A DNA stretch of 64,000 bases from Alkalibacillus silvisoli (lineage in GTDB: Bacteria; Bacillota; Bacilli; Bacillales; Alkalibacillaceae), in assembly GCF_039521975.1 (NCBI RefSeq), contig NZ_BAAACZ010000029.1:62001-126000 (forward strand), given 5' to 3'. Positions 33,083 to 42,778 of this stretch are shown here, piece by piece. The notes under the pieces are model-generated. The model was not told where the DNA came from and did not search any database. It worked only from the letters and a program-made list of their open reading frames with translations. Each line of letters starts with the position of its first letter. The first letter of the stretch is position 1. Made by a program: the position numbers and the translations under genes.

Positions 33083-33517
33083 TTATTGAAAATTAGAGTC
33101 TTGTAGCATTCGTTCGATTTCTTCTTTATGATGTGTTTCATCAGCAATCAAATCTTCTAGCTTGACAGCAAGTTCAGTATAGCCGAGTTCTTCTGCTTGC
33201 TGTTTACGTTGTTCGTAACGTTCAATTGTGCTCGTTTCAGCACTTAAAGCTGCCTCTAACATTTCTTTAACACCTGTTGGCTGGCTTACAGGAGCAGCTT
33301 GGGTTGTTGGTGTACCTCCTAATGTTTTGATCTTTTCTGATAAATAAAGTGCATGTGAAGTTTCATCTTTTATTTCGCCTTTGAAAAATGGTTTTAAAAC
33401 AGGGCGATAAAGGCCTGAGACAACAGCTGCGTTGTACGTATACATAATAATGGCGCCATACTCGTGAGCTAAGTCTTCATTTAAACCGTCAATTAGTTTT
33501 TGAAGTTTTGGTTCCAT
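33083..33517 (-). CDS. Ferritin-like (bacterioferritin/Dps-type) protein
   Basis: 144-aa four-helix protein. Candidate di-iron ligands follow ferritin spacing: a Glu in the first helix (EDLAHEYGAI), ExxH in DETSHALYL, a Glu in the third helix (LSAETSTIERYEQR) and ExxH in DETHHKEE. Likely a ferroxidase or iron/peroxide-handling protein; the family is clear but the subtype is not. ATG 33517 is chosen because AGGAG is 8 bp upstream; the in-frame GTG at 33526 overlaps it. Monocistronic. Confidence 0.82.
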   Translation of the reverse strand: MEPKLQKLIDGLNEDLAHEYGAIIMYTYNAAVVSGLYRPVLKPFFKGEIKDETSHALYLSEKIKTLGGTPTTQAAPVSQPTGVKEMLEAALSAETSTIERYEQRKQQAEELGYTELAVKLEDLIADETHHKEEIERMLQDSNFQ

Positions 33518-33632
33518 ATTGATCACTCCTATTAGAATGTTTGTTAATAAACTATACCCATTATAATTTTCACTAAAACAAATGAAGTTATTCCTCAGTC
33601 TAGAGTCTTAGTATTAAACAATCTAAAGTATG

Positions 33633-33661
33633 TTACAAGAATGTAAAAATGTCTGTATAAT
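33633..33661 (+). promoter_or_regulatory. Promoter candidate of liaFSR
   Basis: TTACAA, 17-bp spacer, consensus TATAAT. It lies about 58 bp before the liaF start. Confidence 0.55.
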
Positions 33662-33718
33662 AGAGATAAATTAACGAGGTTGATAGTCTTAAATGTTGGT
33701 ATATAAAGGTGTGATCAT

Positions 33719-34612
33719 GTGTTTAAGTTTTTCAAATGGTTGTTCGCAGTTGGGTTAATTTTGTTCGGTGTGACATTAATCTTGCAAAATCTACAAATTA
33801 TTACCCTGGAAATATCGGATATAATTTGGGACTCTTGGCCGATTATATTTGTCGTATTAGGTTTCTGGTGGTTTGTTAATTATTTTCGAACAGTGCCAGG
33901 GGGTAGTTGGTTTTGGGGAATATTTTTCTTTGTATTTGGTTCATTACTTTGGGCGGGTAATTTTGAATTAATCGATTATTCATTTTTAGATGTATGGAGA
34001 TTGTGGCCTCTGATCTTAGTTTATATTGGGGCAAATTTACTAACAGGTAAAAAGACAATGACTGTTCAAGTATATTCAGATAGGGACCATGGAGGGAATA
34101 ACCATCGTACGAAAGTCGTTGATAAATTTGAAGATCACTTTAATGATTCTTTTGATGAAGAAGAGTTTGATGAGGCTGAGTTTGAGTTTCGAAAAGAGGA
34201 TGAAAAATCTACAGGAAAACGGTTTGGAAAGTATGATCATTACTTTAATAATAGTAAAAGCTTTGTGACAGAGCTAAATATGTCAAAAAACAATTGGTCA
34301 GTTGAACCGCTTGATGTTCGGTCAGGAATTATTGACGCTTATATTGATTTTTCAAAAGCTTATATACCAGAGAAAGAAACTAAAGTAATGTTACGTGGTT
34401 ACATTGGCGATGTTGTCATAAAAGTACCAGAGCATGTAGCTGTTAAAATTGATGGACGGGTTAGTATTGGTGAAGTGTCAATTTTTAATGAAGAACGATC
34501 TGGTATCCACAATAGATTAAGTTATGAATCTGCGGACTATAAACAAGCTAGTAGACGGTTGGATATACATGCTAGCTATCAGATTGGCGAAGTGAAAGTC
34601 TTATCGGTTTAG
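33719..34612 (+). CDS. liaF: Cell-envelope stress inhibitor LiaF (YvqF/VraT)
   Basis: 297-aa membrane protein: four hydrophobic helices in the first ~115 residues, an acidic linker, and a C-terminal beta-rich LiaF domain (MLRGYIGDVVIKVPEHVAVK, SIGEVSIFNE). LiaF keeps the LiaSR two-component system off until the envelope is disturbed. The start is GTG 33719 with AAAGGTG 6 bp upstream. It heads liaF-liaS-liaR with 11- and 14-bp gaps. No liaI/liaH target genes are present in this window. Confidence 0.9.
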   Translation: MFKFFKWLFAVGLILFGVTLILQNLQIITLEISDIIWDSWPIIFVVLGFWWFVNYFRTVPGGSWFWGIFFFVFGSLLWAGNFELIDYSFLDVWRLWPLILVYIGANLLTGKKTMTVQVYSDRDHGGNNHRTKVVDKFEDHFNDSFDEEEFDEAEFEFRKEDEKSTGKRFGKYDHYFNNSKSFVTELNMSKNNWSVEPLDVRSGIIDAYIDFSKAYIPEKETKVMLRGYIGDVVIKVPEHVAVKIDGRVSIGEVSIFNEERSGIHNRLSYESADYKQASRRLDIHASYQIGEVKVLSV

Positions 34613-34623
34613 GGTGGTTATAT

Positions 34624-35661
34624 ATGGTAAAACGGCTACAAGGCATTCGTTATCAGTTTATGAGAGCACATATGCAAGTTATTTATTTTTCTTTGTTAAT
34701 GATTACGTTAGTTTTATTCTTTACCTATTCCGTTATTCAACCTGGATGGCTTACTATAGAATCGATCTTTCTAGCACTTGTTACAATGGCGATCATAATG
34801 ACTCCAGTTGGTTTATATGTCATGTTTAGAAAAGGTGGAGAATTAAAGGGGCGTCTTCATAGCTTTTCTCTATATATTTCAACGTTGTCTGAAGGTAAAT
34901 ATGGAGCAAAGCTAGTCATGAGGGATTCTCAAGATGAGTTTGATACGTTAGGTGATGAATTAAATGATTTAGGTAGTAAGTTAAGAGGACAAGTGAAGTC
35001 ATTAGAACGCTTAGCAGAAGAGAAGTCAGAGTATGCCAAACAAGCTCATGTTGCAGCAACTGTTGAAGAGCGTCAACGTTTAGCAAGAGATCTTCATGAT
35101 GCAGTTAGTCAGCAATTATTTGCTTTATCGATGATGTCACAGGCGACAGCTAAGATTATAGATGAAAAACCAGATCAAGCGAAGGAACATATTGAAGAAA
35201 TTTCACAAATGGCGATCCAAGCACAAAATGAAATGAGGGCTTTGCTGTTACATTTGCGACCGGTTCATTTATCAGGTGAATCTCTTCAAGAAGGAATTAC
35301 GCGTTTAATTGAAGAATTAAAACAAAGGTGTCACGTCGACTTTCTTGTTGAAGTCGAACCTCTCCTTGAACTATCACAGTCTAAAGAAGAGCATATATTC
35401 CGAATGGTGCAAGAAGCGTTATCGAATACATTACGCCATGCGAATGCTTCGAATATAGAATTACGTATTCAAGAGAAGGATCGAATCTATATTTATATAA
35501 GTGATGATGGTGATGGTTTTGACATTGAACAACAGATGAATGCAAAGGCCTCTTATGGATTGAATTCAATGAAAGAACGGTGTGAAGAAGTTGGTGGTAC
35601 ATTCAAGATTAAGTCAAAGCAAGGCGAGGGGACTTATATCGATATTCGTATACCAAAGTAA
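34624..35661 (+). CDS. liaS: Envelope-stress sensor histidine kinase LiaS
   Basis: 345-aa intramembrane-sensing kinase: two membrane helices with a very short outside loop (about 19-68), a HAMP-like linker, HisKA_3 dimerisation with phospho-acceptor His158 in RLARDLHDAVSQQ, and a C-terminal ATPase domain (EALSNTLRHANAS; DDGDGFD; YGLNSMKERC). Responds to lipid II-cycle antibiotics in B. subtilis. GGGTGG before the ATG. Confidence 0.93.
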   Translation: MVKRLQGIRYQFMRAHMQVIYFSLLMITLVLFFTYSVIQPGWLTIESIFLALVTMAIIMTPVGLYVMFRKGGELKGRLHSFSLYISTLSEGKYGAKLVMRDSQDEFDTLGDELNDLGSKLRGQVKSLERLAEEKSEYAKQAHVAATVEERQRLARDLHDAVSQQLFALSMMSQATAKIIDEKPDQAKEHIEEISQMAIQAQNEMRALLLHLRPVHLSGESLQEGITRLIEELKQRCHVDFLVEVEPLLELSQSKEEHIFRMVQEALSNTLRHANASNIELRIQEKDRIYIYISDDGDGFDIEQQMNAKASYGLNSMKERCEEVGGTFKIKSKQGEGTYIDIRIPK

Positions 35662-35675
35662 AGGGGAAGAAACTA

Positions 35676-36311
35676 ATGGATCCAATTAAGTTAGTGATAG
35701 TGGATGATCATGATGTTGTTCGAAAAGGAATTAAGACCTATTTAATGACTGAAGAGGAAATTGACGTTGTCGGGGAAGCATCGAGTGGTCATGAAGGGGC
35801 AGAATTAGTTTTAAAGGAAAAACCAGATGTTGTATTAATGGATTTAATTATGGAAAATGGTACAGGTATTGAGGCAACAGCTCAAATTATGGACCACTTA
35901 CCTGATTGTAAGGTCATTATTTTAACGAGTTTTTATGATGATGAGAAGGTGTTTCCTGCCTTAGAAGCTGGTGCGTTTAGTTATATGCTAAAAACGGCAT
36001 CAGCAAAAGAAATAGCTGATGCCGTTAAGAAAGCAGCTAAAGGTGAAAATGTCATTGAATCGAAAGTCGCTGGGAAGATGATGACTAGAATGCGCTCACC
36101 TGAACGTTTATTACATGAAGATTTAACTGACCGTGAATTCGAAGTGCTTATTTGTATAGGTAATGGCTTAACAAATGCTGAGATTAGTGAAAAATTATTT
36201 ATCGGAATTAAAACAGTCAAAACACATGTCAGTCATATCTTGCATAAACTTGAAGTGCAAGACCGTACTCAAGCAGCGGTGTATGCACATCAAAAAGGGC
36301 TAATGAAATAG
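35676..36311 (+). CDS. liaR: NarL/FixJ-type response regulator LiaR
   Basis: 211-aa regulator: receiver domain with acidic pair DD near residues 9-10, phospho-acceptor Asp56 in VVLMDLI, Thr in ILTSFYDD and Lys in MLKTAS; LuxR-type HTH at about 145-205 (LTDREFEVLICIGNGLTNAE). Partner of LiaS. AAGGGGAAG precedes the ATG. A strong terminator and a repeat array follow. Confidence 0.94.
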   Translation: MDPIKLVIVDDHDVVRKGIKTYLMTEEEIDVVGEASSGHEGAELVLKEKPDVVLMDLIMENGTGIEATAQIMDHLPDCKVIILTSFYDDEKVFPALEAGAFSYMLKTASAKEIADAVKKAAKGENVIESKVAGKMMTRMRSPERLLHEDLTDREFEVLICIGNGLTNAEISEKLFIGIKTVKTHVSHILHKLEVQDRTQAAVYAHQKGLMK

Positions 36312-36328
36312 CATATTCTCAATTAGTT

Positions 36329-36376
36329 AACGCTAATTAAATGTGGCGGAGCGCACATTTGATTAGCGTTTTTTTT
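36329..36376 (+). terminator. Terminator of liaFSR
   Basis: AACGCTAATTAAATGTG and CACATTTGATTAGCGTT, 17-bp arms with one mismatch, then eight T. Confidence 0.9.
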
Positions 36377-36394
36377 AGTTGAGATGAAGTGGAC

Positions 36395-36515
36395 TAATCG
36401 GGCGAAATTATCAATAATCAGGCGATTCTCCTGATTTTCAGGCGAAATTTTCAATGATTAGGTGAAATCCTCGATAATCAGGCGAACGTTCAATTAATTG
36501 GGCGTTCGCCTAATT
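36395..36515. repeat. Third AATCRGGCGAAA tandem array with palindromic end
   Basis: About four degenerate 20-bp units (AATCGGGCGAAATTATCAAT and relatives, one reading GATTAGGTGAAATCCTCGAT). It closes with AATCAGGCGAACG (36476-36488) and CGTTCGCCTAATT (36503-36515). Unlike the other arrays it sits between two genes of the same direction, liaR and pbpF. Confidence 0.85.
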
Positions 36516-36615
36516 TCTTCAAGCTTGTCGCTTGTAAATAAATGTTTTGTCGAAAAAAGTAGACTATAATATAATGTAGGGTGGTTTAAAGTGAAATTTT
36601 GATTGAGGTGGCATT

Positions 36616-38772
36616 ATGGCCGTTAGAACATATATGAAAAACACACTAGGGAAATGGCGTTGGGCTGTTTACAGTGTTGCTATATTAATTTTGTTAAGTT
36701 TATTAGGATTTATGTTTATTTTGTTAGGTGGACGCTTTGTTGTCGATGAACAACACTTTGTCTTCTCTGAATCGACTGTACTTCAAACTGAAGAAGGAGA
36801 AGAAGTGGTCAAGCTGTACGATGAAAACCGTACTTACGTGCCACTTGATACCGTTCCAGAACATGTTGTTGATGCGTTCTTAGCAATTGAGGATCATAGA
36901 TTTTACGATCATAGTGGTGTTGACTTTTGGGCTGTTGGACGAGCGGTATATCGTGATATAACGACGTTTAGCAAAGCTGAAGGAGCCAGTACCATTACAC
37001 AACAGCTTGTAAAAAATGTTTCATTAACGAATGATCAAACGTGGCTTCGTAAAACGAAAGAAGTGATGGGTGCGATTTATTTAGAAAGACAGCGCTCAAA
37101 GGATGAAATATTAGAATACTATTTAAATGAAATATACTTTGGAAATGGGATCTATGGTGTAGAAGAAGCAGCCCAAACATTCTTCTCTAAGCCTATTTCA
37201 GATTTATCAATTTCTGAAGGTGCCTTATTAGCCGCAATGCCAAGAGCACCAAACTATTATTCACCATTAAATGATGAAGAGCGGGCATTAGAGCGACGTA
37301 ACCTAGTATTGGAGCGAATGTATCAAATTGGGATGATCGATGCAGAAACAGCCCGACATGAACAAGGCAAAACACTAGGTTTAGAACTTGGTGAAACCAA
37401 TGAAAGCGCATGGTTAAGTAGTTATGTCGATTTAGTGTTAGATGAATTAGAAGAAGATTATCATCTATCACGTGATGAGGTTTATACAGGTGGTTATCGT
37501 ATTACAGTTGGTCTAGATCCTAAAGCACAGGAAACCGCTTATAAACGAATGCAACAAGATGAATACTACCAAGGTTCACAAGAAGGTGTTGAAGGGGCGA
37601 CAGTGATTTTAGATCAAGAAACGGGTGTCGTGCGTGCGGCTATTGGTGGCCGTGAGCATAATCGCGGTGATTTAAACCGAGTCAATGTAAAAAGGCAGCC
37701 AGGCTCTACATTCAAACCATTAGTTGTCTATGGTCCAGCACTAGAAGAGAGTTTATATCATCCATATACGTTGCTAATAGATGAGCCATTAGATTTTGGG
37801 GATTATAGTCCGAGAAACTTTGATGATTCCTATGATGGTGAGATCACGATGTATGATGCTTTAAAGGATTCTAAAAACGTACCTGCTGTTGGATTACTTG
37901 ATGAAATGGGTGTTGATGATAGCTTAGAATATGTCCGAGATTTAGGATTTGAATTGGATGAAAATGGCCTTTCAGTTGCTTTAGGTGGTTTAGAAGAAGG
38001 GATCTCACCGTTACACATGGCAGCATTATATCGTACTTTTGAACAAGGTGGGGAGTATATTGAGCCTTATACAATCATTGCAGTCGAAAACCGGAATGAA
38101 GAAGTATTAGACGCACCAACTCCAGAAGTTGAACGGTTATTCTCAGCCCAAACATCGTGGTATTTAACACGTATGCTTCAAGGTGTTGTAACAGATGGAA
38201 CTGCTGATAGTATGCAATATACGAAAGATTTCGCAGGAAAAACGGGTTCAACTCAACACCCACACCATGATGGTGGTGTAAGAGATGCATGGTTTATTGG
38301 TTTTAATTCTGATTATACTATTGCATCTTGGATTGGTTATGATGTGAGTGATGAAGAACATTATTTAACCGCGGGTAGTCATTTAGCGACTGCGTTAGTT
38401 GATTCTATGATAACCGAACTTGATGAAGTGAAAGACTTTCAAACAAGTTTTGTCGTACCAGATGGTGTTGATGATTTAGAACCACCAATTAGATTACCAG
38501 AAATTATGGACTTAACCGCTAATGTGTCATTAGGCTTTTTAGATGGGTTATATGTCGATTTAAATTGGTCAGATGAAACGGATGGACGGATTAATTATGA
38601 TGTTTATCGTGAATTAGGTGGAGAAGTCGAAAAGTTAGGCACTGTAACAGGTGAAACGAGCTATCGTGTAAGGCAAGTGCAAATGCTCGATAATCCGTCA
38701 TATTACGTAATTCCAATCAATCCGCTAAATAATGAAGAAGGTGAAGAGTCAAATCGGGATTCAGCATTTTAA
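36616..38772 (+). CDS. pbpF: Class A penicillin-binding protein 1F
   Basis: 718-aa bifunctional peptidoglycan synthase. One membrane anchor (about 18-40); glycosyltransferase 51 domain with catalytic Glu92 in AIEDHRFYDHSG and the EGASTITQQ motif; transpeptidase domain with SxxK Ser364-Lys367 (PGSTFKPL), SKN motif DSKNVPA and KTGS at 542-545; then a C-terminal fibronectin-III-like tail (about 640-718). pbpF lies just before hemE in B. subtilis too. GAGGTGG precedes the ATG. Confidence 0.94.
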   Translation: MAVRTYMKNTLGKWRWAVYSVAILILLSLLGFMFILLGGRFVVDEQHFVFSESTVLQTEEGEEVVKLYDENRTYVPLDTVPEHVVDAFLAIEDHRFYDHSGVDFWAVGRAVYRDITTFSKAEGASTITQQLVKNVSLTNDQTWLRKTKEVMGAIYLERQRSKDEILEYYLNEIYFGNGIYGVEEAAQTFFSKPISDLSISEGALLAAMPRAPNYYSPLNDEERALERRNLVLERMYQIGMIDAETARHEQGKTLGLELGETNESAWLSSYVDLVLDELEEDYHLSRDEVYTGGYRITVGLDPKAQETAYKRMQQDEYYQGSQEGVEGATVILDQETGVVRAAIGGREHNRGDLNRVNVKRQPGSTFKPLVVYGPALEESLYHPYTLLIDEPLDFGDYSPRNFDDSYDGEITMYDALKDSKNVPAVGLLDEMGVDDSLEYVRDLGFELDENGLSVALGGLEEGISPLHMAALYRTFEQGGEYIEPYTIIAVENRNEEVLDAPTPEVERLFSAQTSWYLTRMLQGVVTDGTADSMQYTKDFAGKTGSTQHPHHDGGVRDAWFIGFNSDYTIASWIGYDVSDEEHYLTAGSHLATALVDSMITELDEVKDFQTSFVVPDGVDDLEPPIRLPEIMDLTANVSLGFLDGLYVDLNWSDETDGRINYDVYRELGGEVEKLGTVTGETSYRVRQVQMLDNPSYYVIPINPLNNEEGEESNRDSAF

Positions 38773-38899
38773 TTATTAAATTAAAAATTGTATAAACAAA
38801 GAATTAGTCAAATTAATGACATTTCAAGTCTATTACTATACAGTTACATTATTTTGTTTTATATTGAAATCAGATGGCAAGATGAAAGGTGAGAACTCT

Positions 38900-39931
38900 A
38901 TGACACAATTCAATGACACGATTTTAAGAGCTTATCGTGGAGAGAAGACAGATTACACACCACTTTGGTTTATGCGTCAAGCTGGCCGCTCTCAGCCTGA
39001 GTACAACAAGCTAAAGGAAAAGTATTCATTATTTGAAATCACACATCAACCAGAACTATGCGCATACGTGACTGAGCTTCCGGTTGTGAACTATCAAACA
39101 GATGCTGCTATTCTTTATAAAGACATCATGTCTCCACTACCGGCAATGGGGGTTGATGTTGAAATCAAAGCAGGTGTTGGCCCTGTTATTTATAACCCGA
39201 TTAAAACGAAGGCAGACGTTGAAAAACTAAAGGAATTAAACCCAGAAGATGACGTGCCTTATGTATTAGACACGATCAAGATTTTAACAGAAGAGAAGTT
39301 AAATGTTCCGCTGATCGGCTTTAGTGGTGCACCTTTTACATTAGCAAGCTATATGATTGAAGGTGGGCCATCAAAACAATACAATAAAACTAAAGCAATG
39401 ATGTATGGCGACTCAAAGACTTGGTTTGCGTTAATGGATAAGTTAGGTGATATGATCATCACCTATACAAAAGCGCAGATTGCATCAGGTGCAAAAGCCA
39501 TTCAAATTTTTGACTCTTGGGTAGGAGCTGTTAGTGCAGCTGATTATCGTATTTTCATTAAACCGGTGATGGAGAAGATTTTTAATGCACTAAAAGAAGA
39601 AGATGTTCCAACGATTCTATTTGGAATTGGGGCAAATCATTTATTATTAGAGTTTAATGTTTTACCTGTTTCAACAGTAGGGTTAGATTGGCGTACATCC
39701 GTTTCTCAAGCTAGAGAAATGGGGATTACAAGCTCCTTACAGGGTAACTTAGACCCAGCGATTTTACTAGCTGATTGGGATGTAATTGAAAAACGTACAA
39801 AAGAAATACTTGACCAAGGAAAAGATGAAGAAGGTTATATCTTTAACCTAGGACACGGCGTATTCCCAGATATTGAACCAGATACGCTGAAGCGCTTAGC
39901 GGCGTTAGTCCACGACTACACTTCGAAGTAA
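38900..39931 (+). CDS. hemE: Uroporphyrinogen decarboxylase
   Basis: 343-aa enzyme converting uroporphyrinogen III to coproporphyrinogen III. Signatures: PLWFMRQAGRSQPEY (substrate-binding arginine loop) and GFSGAPFTLASYMIEGG. ATG 38900 is chosen with AAAGGTGAG 7 bp upstream; a longer reading frame begins in AT-rich non-coding sequence. First gene of hemE-hemH-hemY, the coproporphyrin-dependent haem branch used by Firmicutes. Confidence 0.96.
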   Translation: MTQFNDTILRAYRGEKTDYTPLWFMRQAGRSQPEYNKLKEKYSLFEITHQPELCAYVTELPVVNYQTDAAILYKDIMSPLPAMGVDVEIKAGVGPVIYNPIKTKADVEKLKELNPEDDVPYVLDTIKILTEEKLNVPLIGFSGAPFTLASYMIEGGPSKQYNKTKAMMYGDSKTWFALMDKLGDMIITYTKAQIASGAKAIQIFDSWVGAVSAADYRIFIKPVMEKIFNALKEEDVPTILFGIGANHLLLEFNVLPVSTVGLDWRTSVSQAREMGITSSLQGNLDPAILLADWDVIEKRTKEILDQGKDEEGYIFNLGHGVFPDIEPDTLKRLAALVHDYTSK

Positions 39932-39948
39932 GAGGAGTTGAAGAAACA

Positions 39949-40878
39949 ATGGCACAGAAAAAAGTAGGATTACTTGTTATGGCGTATGGAACGCCTTACA
40001 AGGAAGAAGATTTAGAACGTTATTATACACATATTCGTAAGGGAAATCGCCCAACAGATGAAATGATTGAAGATTTACGTAGCCGTTATGAAGAAATCGG
40101 CGGTATTTCACCATTAGCACGCATTACACGTGAACAAGGTGAGACATTAGAAGCGAAATTAAATGAAGACCAAGATGAAGTAGAGTTCAAATTATACTTA
40201 GGATTAAAACATATTGACCCATTTATAGAAGAGGCTGTTGAACAAATGGCAAAAGACGGAATCACTGAAGCAGTGAGTATTGTACTAGCGCCACATTATT
40301 CAACATTCAGCATTAAATCTTATAACGGCCGTGCCCAAGAAGAAGCAAAAAAGCATGGTGTTGAGCTTAAGTCTGTTGTCGATTGGTATGACGAGCCAGG
40401 TTACATTGAGTACTGGGTTGAACAAGTGAATAAAGTTTATGGTCAAATGACGGAAGTAGAGCGTAACAATGCTTGTTTAATCGTATCAGCTCACAGCTTA
40501 CCTGAGAAAATTATTCAAGAGAATGACCCATATCCAGAACAACTGCAACGTACAGCAGATCTAATCGCTGAACAAGCAGGTATTACTGATTATGAGATTG
40601 GCTGGCAAAGTGAAGGTAACACTCCAGAGCCTTGGTTAGGCCCTGATGTTCAAGACTTAACACGTGACTTATTTGAACAAAAAGGGTACACAACATTTGT
40701 CTATGCGCCAGCAGGCTTTGTATCTGATCATTTAGAAGTGTTATTTGACAATGATATTGAATGTAAAGAAGTATGTGATGATATTCAAGCTTCTTATTAT
40801 CGCCCAGAAATGCCAAACTCTCATCCGAAGTTTATTAGTACATTATCTAAGGTTGTACTAGATACGATGAAGGGGTAA
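39949..40878 (+). CDS. hemH: Ferrochelatase (coproporphyrin III ferrochelatase)
   Basis: 309-aa soluble enzyme inserting iron into coproporphyrin III in Gram-positives. Recognisable segments are LLVMAYGTPYKEEDLERYYT at the start, the active-site His in VSAHSLPEK, and the acidic metal path Glu in FVSDHLEVLFDNDIE. AGAGGAG before the ATG, 17 bp after hemE. No C-terminal extension or iron-sulfur cysteines. Confidence 0.96.
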   Translation: MAQKKVGLLVMAYGTPYKEEDLERYYTHIRKGNRPTDEMIEDLRSRYEEIGGISPLARITREQGETLEAKLNEDQDEVEFKLYLGLKHIDPFIEEAVEQMAKDGITEAVSIVLAPHYSTFSIKSYNGRAQEEAKKHGVELKSVVDWYDEPGYIEYWVEQVNKVYGQMTEVERNNACLIVSAHSLPEKIIQENDPYPEQLQRTADLIAEQAGITDYEIGWQSEGNTPEPWLGPDVQDLTRDLFEQKGYTTFVYAPAGFVSDHLEVLFDNDIECKEVCDDIQASYYRPEMPNSHPKFISTLSKVVLDTMKG

Positions 40879-40884
40879 TCCTTT

Positions 40885-42267
40885 ATGACTCATAAGCGTA
40901 AGCAAATTGCAATTATCGGCGGTGGCATTACAGGTCTCACCGCCGCTTATTATTTACAAAAGAATGAAGTCGATGCTGATATCACATTAATCGAAAAGGA
41001 AGACCACTTAGGTGGTAAAATTATGACCGTTGAGCGTGATGGCTTTACGATCGAACGTGGTCCTGATTCCTTTTTAGAACGAAAAACGACAGCAAAGCAT
41101 TTAGTAGAAGATTTAGGCTTAGACGATCAGTTAATTAGAAGTGCTACAGGTAAAGCATTCATCTTATCACAAGACCAGCTTCATCCAATGCCGCAAGGGG
41201 CTGTGATGGGAATTCCAACAAAGTTAGCCCCATTTTTTAGCTCAACATTATTTACTTTTAAAGGTAAATTAGATGCTTTAAAAGACTACACGATGGCTAA
41301 AACAGAAGTAGAAGATGATATATCAGTTGGTCACTTCTTCCGCCGTCGTTTAGGTGATGAAGTTGTCGACAGGTTGATTCATCCACTCATTTCGGGAATT
41401 TATGCGGGTGACATTGACAAGCTTAGCTTAAAAGCGACATTCCCACATTTTCTTGAAACGGAAAAGAAGCATGGTAGCTTAATTCGTGGCTTACAAAAGT
41501 CGACACCGAAAAAGCAAACCGGTGGGCAAAAGCAAGGGATGTTCTTAACACTTGATGGTGGCTTAAAGACATTAGTTGATGGTTTTATAGATGCGGTAAC
41601 TTGTGAGGTTCTTACGTCAACGGGTGTTAGTCAAGTTGAAAAGCAAAATGATCGTTACTTGTTACATATTAATGGTCAAGAAGAGCCGTTAGAAGCTGAT
41701 TACGTCATTGCGACAACACCACACCATGTAACACAACAAATGTTCAGCCAGCATGAATTTATGCAGGAGCTATCTGAGACAAAGAATACATCCGTTGCCA
41801 ATGTTGCGATGGCCTTTGATGAAGACGCGGTTAAGAATTTACCAGATGGAACTGGCTTTGTTGTTTCACGAAAAGAAGATTACCGGATTACCGCTTGTAC
41901 GTGGACCCATAAAAAATGGCCACACACAACACCAGAAGGGTCTGTCTTACTTCGTGCCTACGTTGGTAAGCCAGGCGATGAAGAAGTATTAGAGCTATCA
42001 GATGATGAGATTTCAAAAATCGTTATTAACGATTTGAAGCGAATTATGACAATCGAAAAAGAGCCGAAGTTTAAAGTGATCACACGTTGGTATGACGCCA
42101 TGCCACAATATACAGTCGGCCACCTTCAACGATTAGAAAAGCTAGAAGAGAAAGTGAATGAGCAGCTACCAGGCGTGTATTTAATCGGTAACGCCTATCG
42201 CGGTGTCGGTTTACCAGATTGTATGGACCAAGCGATTAGAGTGGTAGAAGAAATAGCTGAGAACTAA
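40885..42267 (+). CDS. hemY: Coproporphyrinogen III oxidase (HemY/CgoX)
   Basis: 460-aa FAD enzyme that oxidises coproporphyrinogen III to coproporphyrin III, the substrate of HemH. N-terminal dinucleotide motif IIGGGITGLTAAYYL, then LIEKEDHLGGKIMT and ERGPDSFLERK; C-terminal FAD segment GNAYRGVGLPDCMDQA. AAGGGG 9 bp before the ATG; 6 bp after hemH. Last gene of the hem operon. Confidence 0.96.
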   Translation: MTHKRKQIAIIGGGITGLTAAYYLQKNEVDADITLIEKEDHLGGKIMTVERDGFTIERGPDSFLERKTTAKHLVEDLGLDDQLIRSATGKAFILSQDQLHPMPQGAVMGIPTKLAPFFSSTLFTFKGKLDALKDYTMAKTEVEDDISVGHFFRRRLGDEVVDRLIHPLISGIYAGDIDKLSLKATFPHFLETEKKHGSLIRGLQKSTPKKQTGGQKQGMFLTLDGGLKTLVDGFIDAVTCEVLTSTGVSQVEKQNDRYLLHINGQEEPLEADYVIATTPHHVTQQMFSQHEFMQELSETKNTSVANVAMAFDEDAVKNLPDGTGFVVSRKEDYRITACTWTHKKWPHTTPEGSVLLRAYVGKPGDEEVLELSDDEISKIVINDLKRIMTIEKEPKFKVITRWYDAMPQYTVGHLQRLEKLEEKVNEQLPGVYLIGNAYRGVGLPDCMDQAIRVVEEIAEN

Positions 42268-42340
42268 TTTAATTTATAAGGGTTGTCTTCATAGTCATAA
42301 AAAGTGGCTGATTGAGGGCAGCCTTTTAATTTTATAAAAG

Positions 42341-42439
42341 TATTCAGGCGATTTTTTAGATAATCAGGAGAAATCCATGATAATCGGGCGAAATTTTAAT
42401 TAATCAGGCGAACGCCTAATTAATTAAACGTTCGCCTGA
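42341..42439. repeat. Fourth AATCRGGCGAAA tandem array with palindromic end
   Basis: Units TATTCAGGCGATTTTTTAGA, TAATCAGGAGAAATCCATGA and TAATCGGGCGAAATTTTAAT, then TCAGGCGAACG (42404-42414) with CGTTCGCCTGA (42429-42439). It lies between hemY and the convergent yhfH. Confidence 0.88.
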
Positions 42440-42462
42440 AAAGACCTGAATTTGTTACATAG

Positions 42463-42498
42463 AAACACGCTCAAATAATTCTTTGAGCGTGTTTTTGT
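42463..42498. terminator. Terminator between hemY and yhfH
   Basis: AAACACGCTCAAA and TTTGAGCGTGTTTTTG arms, loop TAATTC; works in both directions. Confidence 0.85.
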
Positions 42499-42524
42499 TT
42501 TTGGATGGATGGTTAAATGATAAA

Positions 42525-42653
42525 CTAGTTTATGGTATTACATTTCTCACATTTGTTCGTGTAACAATCGGCTTGCTCAACCATGTCTTGTTTACAAACT
42601 ACGCATTGCTTTTTCGGTAGGTTGCGAAAAAACTGTACAGGTGACATTAACAT
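42525..42653 (-). CDS. yhfH: YhfH-like zinc-ribbon miniprotein (42 aa)
   Basis: 42-aa protein read from the minus strand: MLMSPVQFFRNLPKKQC, then VCKQDMVEQADCYTNKCEKC. Two CxxC-like pairs (KKQCVVC and NKCEKC) plus a further Cys suggest a small zinc ribbon. AAGGAGG lies 8 bp before the ATG. Location directly next to the YhfI-type gene and lplJ matches yhfH of B. subtilis. Function unknown. It is too short for usual gene-length cut-offs. Confidence 0.8.
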   Translation of the reverse strand: MLMSPVQFFRNLPKKQCVVCKQDMVEQADCYTNKCEKCNTIN

Positions 42654-42778
42654 GAGTAAGTCCTCCTTAGGAATTTGAATTTTTAGAAAACTTATCTTGT
42701 ACTTATACTATACTGTATTAATACAGATTTGTTAAGTGTTAATCTGTTATATAACTTAAAATGAGAGGATAGTCCTAT

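Noticed and set aside
32906..33106. Open frame right of the inverted repeat
   Set aside because: It reads through the terminator hairpin of the ferritin-like gene and into that gene's 3' end on the opposite strand.
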